Below are positions 5,930 to 11,059 of a stretch of 11,983 bases of DNA, in pieces (position 1 is the stretch's first letter; every line of letters begins with the position of its first letter). The DNA lies in assembly GCA_000715635.1 (NCBI GenBank), contig KL569110.1, positions 46,570-58,552 of the forward strand, written 5' to 3'. A program made the position numbers and the translations under genes. The notes under the pieces were generated by a model. It saw only the letters and a list, made by a program, of their open reading frames with translations. It ran no database searches and had not been told where the DNA came from. Source of the DNA: Streptomyces violaceus. Lineage in GTDB: Bacteria; Actinomycetota; Actinomycetes; Streptomycetales; Streptomycetaceae.

Positions 5930-7248
5930 CCAGCACAAAGCGCCACAAGCCAGACCGGCGCACCTATGTCCTCGACACCAGCGTTCTGCTGGCCGACCCC
6001 AACGCCCTGAGCCGCTTCGACGAGCACGAGGTCGTGCTTCCCATCGTCGTGGTGACGGAACTGGAGGCCAAGAGGCACCATCCCGAACTCGGCTACTTCG
6101 CCCGGCAGGCCCTGCGTCTGCTCGACGACTACCGGATTCGTCATGGCCGTCTGGATTCCCCGATTCCGACCGGGGACCTCGGCGGAACCGTCCGTGTCGA
6201 GCTCAACCACTCGGACCCCAGCGTGCTGCCCAGCGGCTACCGCCTGGGGGACAACGACTCCCGCATCCTCGCGGTCGCCCGCAATCTGCAGGCCGAGGGG
6301 TTCGACGTCACCGTCGTGTCGAAGGACCTCCCGCTCAGGATCAAGGCGTCGTCCGTGGGACTCCTCGCCGAGGAGTACCGCGCGGAACTTGCCATCACGG
6401 ACTCCTCCGGCTGGACCGGCATGTCCGAACTGACCCTGCCCGGCGAGCAGGTGGACATCCTCTTCGAGGAGGGGCACGTCTACGTCCCCGAGGCCGCCGA
6501 TCTCCCGGTGCACACGGGCCTGACCATCCAGTCGGAGCGCGGCAAGGCGCTCGGCCGGGTCACGCCCGAGGGCAATATCCGTGTCGTACGCGGGGATCGG
6601 GAGGCGTTCGGCATCAAGGGCCGCAGCGCCGAGCAGCGCATCGCGCTCGATCTGCTGCTCGATCCGGACGTCGGGATCGTGTCCATGGGCGGCCGGGCCG
6701 GCACCGGAAAGTCGGCGCTGGCGCTGTGCGCCGGTCTGGAGGCGGTGCTGGAGCGCCGTCAGCACCAGAAGGTGATGGTCTTCCGTCCGCTGTACGCGGT
6801 GGGCGGGCAGGAGCTCGGCTATCTGCCCGGCTCCGAGGCGGAGAAGATGAGCCCCTGGGCGCAGGCCGTCTTCGACACGCTGTCGGCGGTCACCAGCCGG
6901 GAGGTCATCGAGGAGGTCACCGCGCGCGGGATGCTGGAGGTCCTGCCGCTCACCCATATCCGCGGCCGCTCGCTGCACGACGCGTTCGTGATCGTGGACG
7001 AGGCGCAGTCACTGGAAAGGAATGTGCTTCTTACCGTTCTGTCCCGGATCGGGGCCAATTCACGGGTGGTTCTCACCCATGACGTGGCACAGCGGGACAA
7101 CCTCAGGGTCGGCCGGTACGACGGTGTCGTCGCCGTCGTCGAGAAGCTGAAGGGACATCCGCTCTTCGCGCACGTGACCCTGACCCGGTCCGAGAGGTCC
7201 CAGATCGCCGCCCTTGTGACCGAAATGCTCGAAGAAGGGCAGATCTGA
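5923..7248 (+). CDS. phoH: PIN domain-PhoH family ATPase (PhoH2 type)
   Basis: This 441-residue protein joins an N-terminal PIN-type ribonuclease domain to a C-terminal PhoH ATPase. The PIN domain shows [12 protein letters not shown] with Asp18, the second acidic residue in VVTELEAKR (Glu46), and GDNDSRIL with Asp110 and Asp112, the expected metal-binding set. The PhoH domain shows the Walker A loop GRAGTGKS at 257-264, [23 protein letters not shown], and the Walker B segment [11 protein letters not shown] with Asp359-Glu360, followed by the [10 protein letters not shown] sensor region. Mycobacterial PhoH2 is reported as an RNA helicase with RNase activity that limits growth when overproduced. 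The same cytoplasmic RNA-processing role is likely here but is inferred. GTG 5923 or the adjacent GTG 5926 is the start; GAGGGGG at 5905-5911 is the ribosome site. A long stem-loop follows at 7286-7326. Confidence 0.93.
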   Translation: MVTSTKRHKPDRRTYVLDTSVLLADPNALSRFDEHEVVLPIVVVTELEAKRHHPELGYFARQALRLLDDYRIRHGRLDSPIPTGDLGGTVRVELNHSDPSVLPSGYRLGDNDSRILAVARNLQAEGFDVTVVSKDLPLRIKASSVGLLAEEYRAELAITDSSGWTGMSELTLPGEQVDILFEEGHVYVPEAADLPVHTGLTIQSERGKALGRVTPEGNIRVVRGDREAFGIKGRSAEQRIALDLLLDPDVGIVSMGGRAGTGKSALALCAGLEAVLERRQHQKVMVFRPLYAVGGQELGYLPGSEAEKMSPWAQAVFDTLSAVTSREVIEEVTARGMLEVLPLTHIRGRSLHDAFVIVDEAQSLERNVLLTVLSRIGANSRVVLTHDVAQRDNLRVGRYDGVVAVVEKLKGHPLFAHVTLTRSERSQIAALVTEMLEEGQI

Positions 7249-7285
7249 CCGTCCCGCCCCAAGCGGTGGTGGTTACGCAGTAGTT

Positions 7286-7326
7286 GGCGCCGTTCGGAAA
7301 GGCGAAGAGCCTAGCCGGGCGGCGCC
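7286..7326 (+). terminator. Long stem-loop after the PIN-PhoH gene, probable terminator
   Basis: GGCGCCGTTCGG (7286-7297) pairs with CCGGGCGGCGCC (7315-7326) over 12 positions with two G-U wobbles that form only on the + strand RNA. An inner AGGC/GCCT helix (7300-7303 with 7309-7312) extends it. No T-run follows, which is usual for actinomycete terminators. It begins 37 bases after the phoH stop. Confidence 0.6.
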
Positions 7327-7368
7327 TTCGCGCGTGATGGTTTCCGTGAATCCCCTGCATCAAACGGG

Positions 7369-7384
7369 GTGTGAGCTTTCACAC
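7369..7384. promoter_or_regulatory. Palindrome GTGTGA-GCTT-TCACAC, possible operator
   Basis: A perfect 6-bp inverted repeat with a 4-bp centre in the SLT upstream region. Its halves resemble Crp-family half-sites (TGTGA/TCACA), but the spacer is 4 bp where classical Crp sites have 6. The binding factor is unknown. Confidence 0.3.
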
Positions 7385-7444
7385 GGCACACAGAATTGCC
7401 TTGCCCCGCCGTGTTACGGCAGAGTCTCACTCCTGTCAGGCCCC

Positions 7445-7520
7445 GCATACGACACACCTGTACCCCCAGCGGTACGGCACCACAAAGCAACAGCATCAAC
7501 TGCATAGCGTTGTCGTATGC
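7445..7520 (+). promoter_or_regulatory. Candidate structured RNA leader of the SLT gene
   Basis: GCATACGACA (7445-7454) and TGTCGTATGC (7511-7520) are perfect 10-bp inverted repeats 56 bases apart. The enclosed segment contains a hairpin GTACC/GGTAC (7460-7464 with 7471-7475) and an unpaired A/C-rich stretch. The closing helix lies 147 bases before the SLT start codon. It matches no riboswitch class I can name. Confidence 0.35.
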
Positions 7521-7536
7521 CGCCCGCGCACCACGC

Positions 7537-7561
7537 GGCACTCCCTCCCGAGGGAGTTGCC
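7537..7561 (+). other. Bulged hairpin in the SLT leader
   Basis: GGCACTCCCTC pairs with GAGGGAGTTGCC, leaving one bulged T, around a CC loop. It lies 17 bases after the candidate structured leader and about 107 bases before the start codon. It could act as an attenuator or expression platform, but no T-run follows. Confidence 0.4.
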
Positions 7562-7654
7562 CACCGGGCCCGCGCCTCCCGTGACCCGTTAGTTGGGGAG
7601 GCCAGTGTCAAGGGCACGATTGCGTCCGCGAGGGTCACCGAAGCGGGCGATGCT

Positions 7655-7660
7655 GGAAGG
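7655..7660 (+). promoter_or_regulatory. Ribosome binding site fixing the SLT gene start at GTG 7668
   Basis: GGAAGG ends seven bases before GTG 7668. An in-frame ATG at 7650 would contain this site within its coding sequence and has no site of its own. Starting at 7668 also places a basic signal-peptide n-region (SRISVR) at the true N-terminus. Confidence 0.75.
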
Positions 7661-7667
7661 AAACCGT

Positions 7668-8357
7668 GTGAGCCGGATCTCGGTCCGGGGATTCGCAGTG
7701 GCTTCGGCCACGGCGGTCACCGCTGTTGGAAGCGTCGTCGGCGTTGCCTCGGGCAGCACCGCGCAGAACAACGACGCCGAAGCGACGGCAAACGGCACCA
7801 CGTTGCTCGCGGACATCCCCTCGGGCCAGCAGGCCCAGGTGCAGACCGCGTCGCTGACGCAGCAGGCCGACGTGCAGGCCATCGCCGCCGATGTGAGCGC
7901 GAAGAAGGACGCCGAGGAGGCCGCCCGCAAGGCTGCCGCCGAGACGGCGATCGCGAAGAAGGAGGCCGCCGAGAAGGCGGCCAAGGAAGCCAAAGAGCGC
8001 ACGGAGGCCAAGGCGGCCGCCAGCCGTTCCAAGGACATCTCCGACATCCCCGTCGCGAGCTCCTACTCGATCGCGCAGATCCAGGCGATGGCGCGGCAGA
8101 TCGTGCCCTCCGGTCAGTTCCAGTGCTTCAGCAACATCGTGGACCACGAGTCCGACTGGAACTACAAGGCGGTCAACCCCTCCTCCGGCGCCTACGGCAT
8201 GTTCCAGGCACTGCCCGGCACCAAGATGTCCTCCGCCGGCGCCGACTGGCGGACCAACCCGGCCACCCAGATCAAGTGGGGCCTCGGCTACATGAACGAC
8301 CGCTACGGCAGCCCGTGTGACGCCTGGTCGTTCTGGCAGGCCAACAACTGGTACTGA
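7668..8357 (+). CDS. Secreted transglycosylase SLT domain protein (lytic transglycosylase-like)
   Basis: This 229-residue exported protein probably cleaves peptidoglycan glycan strands. It begins with a signal peptide: basic SRISVRGF followed by an Ala/Val/Gly hydrophobic core to about residue 27, with cleavage probably near residues 27-33. Residues about 70-125 are a highly charged Ala/Lys/Glu repeat-like segment, likely a helical or coiled-coil spacer. The C-terminal domain (about 138-229) shows FSNIVDHESDWNYKAVNPSSGAYGMFQ, in two adjoining motifs: the catalytic Glu161 and the SGAYGMFQ segment of SLT domains. Two cysteines, Cys153 and Cys217, flank the domain and may form a disulfide. The lysozyme-like fold is also used by actinobacterial resuscitation-promoting factors, so muralytic specificity is uncertain. 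The long leader implies post-transcriptional control. A strong hairpin follows. Confidence 0.88.
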   Translation: MSRISVRGFAVASATAVTAVGSVVGVASGSTAQNNDAEATANGTTLLADIPSGQQAQVQTASLTQQADVQAIAADVSAKKDAEEAARKAAAETAIAKKEAAEKAAKEAKERTEAKAAASRSKDISDIPVASSYSIAQIQAMARQIVPSGQFQCFSNIVDHESDWNYKAVNPSSGAYGMFQALPGTKMSSAGADWRTNPATQIKWGLGYMNDRYGSPCDAWSFWQANNWY

Positions 8358-8363
8358 GCCACC

Positions 8364-8376
8364 CGGCCTTCGGCCG
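8364..8376 (+). other. Small stem-loop just after the SLT stop codon
   Basis: CGGCC (8364-8368) and GGCCG (8372-8376) flank a TTC loop. It begins six bases after the stop and may protect the 3' end or assist the larger hairpin downstream. Confidence 0.4.
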
Positions 8377-8388
8377 CTGTCATCCTTC

Positions 8389-8427
8389 GCGCGAGCCCCA
8401 CACCGTCGTTCGGTGCGGGGCTCGCGC
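8389..8427 (+). terminator. Large terminator hairpin of the SLT gene
   Basis: GCGCGAGCCCCACACCG (8389-8405) and CGGTGCGGGGCTCGCGC (8411-8427) form a 17-bp stem with one mismatch and a TCGTT loop. There is no T-tract. The stem ends one base before an in-frame ATG (8429) of the permease and contains its likely -35 element. Confidence 0.75.
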
Positions 8428-8437
8428 CATGTACGGT
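8409..8437 (+). promoter_or_regulatory. Candidate promoter giving a leaderless AI-2E permease transcript
   Basis: TTCGGT (8409-8414) and TACGGT (8432-8437) are separated by 17 bp. The -10 hexamer ends six bases before ATG 8444, so transcription would start at or next to the A of the start codon. No Shine-Dalgarno precedes either ATG 8429 or ATG 8444, which supports leaderless translation. Confidence 0.45.
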
Positions 8438-8443
8438 CGGATC

Positions 8444-9754
8444 ATGTCGCGAGTGCCAGGGTGGCTCGGCCGGCTCGGCGCCGGACTGACCGAGATGAGC
8501 GAGCAGTGGAACGAGCGCCGCGCAGAGGCCGAACGGGAGCGCGGCGAAGCCGAGTCCCGGTCGGGGGCCGACGAGTACGTGCCACCGCCCCCGGACTACG
8601 CGCCCGACGTTCCCGCCCGGCCCGATCCCGCGCTGGCCGTGCCGTGGGGGGTGCGGGTCGCGGCGGAGGCCGCCTGGCGGCTGCTCATCCTCGCGGGCAC
8701 CCTGTGGGTGCTGATGCGGGTCATCAGCGCCGTCCAGTTGGTGGTGCTGGCGTTCGTGAGCGCGTTGCTGATCACCGCGCTGCTCCACCCGACCGTGGGG
8801 AGGCTGCGGAGGCTCGGAGTGCCGCGCGGGCCGGCCACCGCGCTGACCGCGATCCTCGGCTTCGTCATCATGGGGCTGATCGGCTGGTTCGTGACCTGGC
8901 AGGTCATGGAGAACATCGACGACCTCTCGGGCCAGATCCAGGACGGCATCGACGAGTTGCGGAACTGGCTGCTGAACAGCCCGTTCCACGTCACGGACAA
9001 GCAGATCAACGAGATCGCCAAGAACCTGCGTGAGGCGGTCGGCGCGAACACCGACCAGATCACCTCGGCGGGCCTGGAGGGCGTGACGGTCGTCGTCGAG
9101 GCGCTGACCGGGATCCTGCTGGCGGTCTTCTCCACCCTGTTCCTGCTCTACGACGGCAAGCGGATCTGGGAGTGGACGCTGAAGCTGGTTCCGGCGGCGG
9201 CGCGGCCGGGAGTGGCCGGGGCCGGGCCGGCGGCGTGGCGGACGCTGACGGCGTATGTGCGGGGCACGGTGATCGTCGCGCTGATCGACGCGATCTTCAT
9301 CGGGCTGGGGATCTACTTCCTCGATGTGCCGATGGCCGTGCCGCTGGCGGTGTTCATCTTCCTGTTCGCGTTCATCCCGCTGGTGGGCGCCGTGGTGTCC
9401 GGGGCGCTGGCCGTGGTGGTGGCGCTGGTCACCCAGGGGGTGTTCACGGCTGTCATGACGCTGGCGGTGGTGCTCGCGGTGCAGCAGATCGAGGGCCACA
9501 TCCTGCAGCCGTTCATCCTGGGGCGGGCGGTGCGGGTGCATCCGCTGGCGGTGGTGCTGTCCGTCGCGTGCGGGGGGATGGTGGCCGGGATCGGCGGTGC
9601 GGTGGTCGCCGTGCCGCTGGTCGCGGTGACGAACACGGTGGCCGGGTATCTGCGGGCGTATTCACGGGAGTCGGCGCTGCGGCATTCGGTACGGCCGCGG
9701 GGCGCCACGGCGGTGAGCGCCGAGCAGCCTGCCCCGGACCCGCCGTCGGAGTAG
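8444..9754 (+). CDS. AI-2E family transporter (permease, PF01594 type)
   Basis: This 436-residue integral membrane protein (441 if ATG 8429 is used) has a charged, Pro-rich cytoplasmic N-terminus to about residue 70. Membrane segments then lie at roughly 80-98 and 100-117, 132-152 (TALTAILGFVIMGLIGWFVTW) and 216-238 (VVVEALTGILLAVFSTLFLLYDG), with a cluster of C-terminal helices after residue 265. Family hallmarks are the long amphipathic stretch between the third and fourth helices, FIFLFAFIPLVGAVVSGALA, QQIEGHILQPFILGRAVRVHPL and GIGGAVVAVPLVAV. The family was named for TqsA, proposed to export autoinducer-2; other members move different solutes such as Na+/H+, so the substrate here is unknown. 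ATG 8444 is favoured by the -10 hexamer six bases upstream. It converges on ahpD across a shared terminator. Confidence 0.88.
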   Translation: MSRVPGWLGRLGAGLTEMSEQWNERRAEAERERGEAESRSGADEYVPPPPDYAPDVPARPDPALAVPWGVRVAAEAAWRLLILAGTLWVLMRVISAVQLVVLAFVSALLITALLHPTVGRLRRLGVPRGPATALTAILGFVIMGLIGWFVTWQVMENIDDLSGQIQDGIDELRNWLLNSPFHVTDKQINEIAKNLREAVGANTDQITSAGLEGVTVVVEALTGILLAVFSTLFLLYDGKRIWEWTLKLVPAAARPGVAGAGPAAWRTLTAYVRGTVIVALIDAIFIGLGIYFLDVPMAVPLAVFIFLFAFIPLVGAVVSGALAVVVALVTQGVFTAVMTLAVVLAVQQIEGHILQPFILGRAVRVHPLAVVLSVACGGMVAGIGGAVVAVPLVAVTNTVAGYLRAYSRESALRHSVRPRGATAVSAEQPAPDPPSE

Positions 9755-9771
9755 CCCGAGGACATGCAGCA

Positions 9772-9805
9772 GGGCCCCGTCCACCATGCCCAGGGGACGG
9801 GGCCC
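9772..9805. terminator. Bidirectional terminator between the AI-2E permease and ahpD
   Basis: GGGCCCCGTCC (9772-9782) and GGACGGGGCCC (9795-9805) form a perfect 11-bp stem with a 12-base loop. It lies between two convergent genes, 17 bases after the permease stop and 26 bases beyond the ahpD stop, so it can serve both. No T-run is present. Confidence 0.7.
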
Positions 9806-9831
9806 CGCAGTTCATCGCCTGCGGCCGGGAG

Positions 9832-10365
9832 TTACTCCGCCAGGACCGCCTCGGCGTCCAGCGTCACGCCGACCGCCTGGATCACGGACGCGATCTTGAA
9901 GGACTCCTGGATGACATCGCGGTCGACACCGGCCTTGCGCAGGACCTGCTCGTGGGAGTCGAGGCACATGCCGCAGCCGTTGATGGCGGAGACCGCGAAG
10001 GACCAGAGCTCGAAGTCGGCCTTGTCGACGCCCGGGTTGCCGATGACGTTCATCCGCAGGCCCGCGCGCAGGGTGCCGTACTCGTGGTCCGAGAGGAGGT
10101 GACGCGTGCGGTAGAAGACGTTGTTCATCGCCATCACCGCGGCCGCGGCCTTCGCCGCCGTGTAAGCCTCCGGCGACAGGTTCGCCTTCGCCTCCGGCTC
10201 CAGCTCGCGCAGCACGATCGGGGAGCGCGACGCGATGGCCGTCGCCAGCACCGTGCCCCACAGCTGCTGGGCCGGCAGGTCGGAGTTGCCGATGACCGAG
10301 CCCAGGTTGAGCTTCAGGTCCTTGGCGTAGTCCGGTATCGCGGACTTCAGGTTGTCGAGGGACAT
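9832..10365 (-). CDS. ahpD: Alkyl hydroperoxide reductase AhpD
   Basis: This 177-residue cytoplasmic protein is the thioredoxin-like partner that returns electrons to oxidised AhpC; in M. tuberculosis it is itself reduced through the lipoamide/Lpd system. The active site is visible as [20 protein letters not shown] with Glu119, Cys131, Cys134 and His138. These match M. tuberculosis AhpD Glu118, Cys130, Cys133 and His137 with a one-residue offset, so all catalytic residues are present. The length is standard. ATG 10365 lies seven bases from the ahpC stop, and its ribosome site is inside the end of ahpC, so the pair is an operon with coupled translation. Expression should follow the OxyR-controlled ahpC promoter. 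Confidence 0.96.
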   Translation of the reverse strand: MSLDNLKSAIPDYAKDLKLNLGSVIGNSDLPAQQLWGTVLATAIASRSPIVLRELEPEAKANLSPEAYTAAKAAAAVMAMNNVFYRTRHLLSDHEYGTLRAGLRMNVIGNPGVDKADFELWSFAVSAINGCGMCLDSHEQVLRKAGVDRDVIQESFKIASVIQAVGVTLDAEAVLAE

Positions 10366-10371
10366 CTCAGA

Positions 10372-10926
10372 TCACTCCCCGGACAGCAGCGCGACGGGGT
10401 CGAGCGTCTCGTCGCCCTTGCTCCAGTTGCAGGGGCACAGCTCGTCGGTCTGCAGGGCGTCGAGGACCCGCAGGACCTCCTTCGGGTTACGGCCGACCGA
10501 ACCCGCGGTCACCATCGAGAACTGGATCTCGTTGTTCTGGTCCACGATGAACACCGCGCGCTTGGCGAAGCCGTCCTCGCCCTCGATGCCGAGGTCGCGC
10601 ATGAGCTCGTGCTTGGAGTCGGCCATCATCGGGAACGGCAGGTCACGCAGGTCGTCGTGGTCCTTGCGCCAGGCGTGGTGGACGAACTCGGAGTCACCGG
10701 AGAAGCCGAGGACCTGCGCGTCGCGGTCGGCGAACTCCTCGTTCAGCTTGCCGAAGGCGGCGATCTCGGTCGGGCACACGAAGGTGAAGTCCTTGGGCCA
10801 GGCGAAGATGACCTTCCACTGACCCTCGTAGGTCTTGTGGTTGATCTGCTCGAACTCCGCGCCCTTCTCCAGCGAGACGCAGGCGGTCAGGTCGAACTCG
10901 GGGAACTTGTCACCGACGGTGAGCAC
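10372..10926 (-). CDS. ahpC: Alkyl hydroperoxide reductase AhpC (2-Cys peroxiredoxin)
   Basis: This 184-residue cytoplasmic peroxiredoxin reduces hydrogen peroxide and organic hydroperoxides. The peroxidatic cysteine is Cys51 in WPKDFTFVCPTE. The C-terminal ELCPCNW carries Cys164 and Cys166; as in mycobacterial AhpC, three cysteines are available for the catalytic cycle, in place of the usual two. The frame stays open about 140 codons upstream, but GTG 10926 is clearly the start. AAGGAG (10932-10937) sits five bases away, and MLTVGDKFPEFDLTA is the normal peroxiredoxin N-terminus. ahpD follows six bases downstream. The leader carries a stem-loop (10946-10970), and a likely OxyR site lies further upstream. 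Electrons should come from AhpD, since no AhpF-like gene is present. Confidence 0.96.
   Translation of the reverse strand: MLTVGDKFPEFDLTACVSLEKGAEFEQINHKTYEGQWKVIFAWPKDFTFVCPTEIAAFGKLNEEFADRDAQVLGFSGDSEFVHHAWRKDHDDLRDLPFPMMADSKHELMRDLGIEGEDGFAKRAVFIVDQNNEIQFSMVTAGSVGRNPKEVLRVLDALQTDELCPCNWSKGDETLDPVALLSGE
10375..10380 (-). promoter_or_regulatory. ahpD: ahpD ribosome binding site inside the ahpC 3' end
   Basis: GGGGAG on the minus strand overlaps the last codons of ahpC and immediately precedes its TGA, nine bases before ATG 10365. Ribosomes finishing ahpC would open the site for ahpD. Confidence 0.65.
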
Positions 10927-10945
10927 ACACTCTCCTTGCAGCGAA

Positions 10946-10970
10946 GAAACACCCGGATTGCGGGCGTTTC
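10946..10970 (-). promoter_or_regulatory. ahpC: Stem-loop in the ahpC 5' leader
   Basis: On the minus strand GAAACGCCCG and CGGGTGTTTC pair over ten positions with one G-U wobble and a CAATC loop. On the + strand the same position would be an A-C mismatch, so the structure is favoured only in ahpC mRNA. It ends eight bases before the AAGGAG ribosome site. Confidence 0.5.
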
Positions 10971-10980
10971 CCATGGGTTG

Positions 10981-11006
10981 GACGCTGTTGATGTTGGCAC
11001 AGCGTC
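10981..11006. promoter_or_regulatory. Perfect 8-bp inverted repeat between ahpC and oxyR
   Basis: GACGCTGT (10981-10988) and ACAGCGTC (10999-11006) are separated by 10 bp. The centre lies over a possible weak ahpC -10 (CAACAT on the minus strand, 10991-10996; possible -35 TTCCGT at 11015-11020, 18-bp spacer). It may be an operator for a second regulator or an RNA stem at the 5' end of the ahpC transcript. Confidence 0.4.
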
Positions 11007-11020
11007 GATTGATTACGGAA

Positions 11021-11057
11021 ATAGCTACACTCGGTCGGGTTGATCGGAGGTAGTTAT
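11021..11057. promoter_or_regulatory. Probable OxyR binding site in the ahpC-oxyR divergent region
   Basis: The outer quarters ATAGCTAC (11021-11028) and GTAGTTAT (11050-11057) are inverted with one mismatch, and the whole element is 37 bp. That is the length of the E. coli OxyR consensus of four ATAG-type elements. Aligning by hand, 14 of its 20 defined bases match. The element covers the oxyR -10 and its GGAGG ribosome site (11046-11050), fitting autorepression of oxyR and activation of ahpC. Confidence 0.6.
11026..11031 (+). promoter_or_regulatory. oxyR: Candidate -10 hexamer of oxyR
   Basis: TACACT fits the TAnnnT -10 pattern and would start transcription near 11038, just before the ribosome site GGAGG (11046-11050). 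The -35 region is poor. The hexamer lies inside the proposed OxyR site. Confidence 0.4.
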
Positions 11058-11059
11058 TA

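Larger units (their letters stand above)
7249..7667 (+). other. 419-bp leader/intergenic region before the secreted SLT gene
   Basis: No gene is evident. The region contains a long hairpin (7286-7326), a palindrome (7369-7384), a possible closed multi-helix structure (7445-7520), a bulged hairpin (7537-7561), and two GTTACG motifs at 7272 and 7413. I looked for the c-di-AMP (ydaO-type) riboswitch often found before Streptomyces cell-wall hydrolase genes and did not find its conserved core. Confidence 0.5.

Noticed and set aside
5501..5938. 145-codon minus-strand ORF between the isoprenyl transferase and PIN-PhoH genes
   Set aside because: It overlaps the ends of both flanking genes in antisense, has no ribosome site, and shows no protein family. 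Treated as a chance frame in GC-rich DNA.
7249..7667. c-di-AMP (ydaO-type) riboswitch before the SLT gene
   Set aside because: Expected from the gene type, but the conserved core segments are not recognisable. GTGAATCCCC at 7346 only loosely recalls one of them.
9172..11043. 623-codon + strand ORF spanning the permease end, ahpD and ahpC
   Set aside because: It is antisense to ahpD and ahpC and out of frame with the permease; the genes it covers have intact catalytic motifs.
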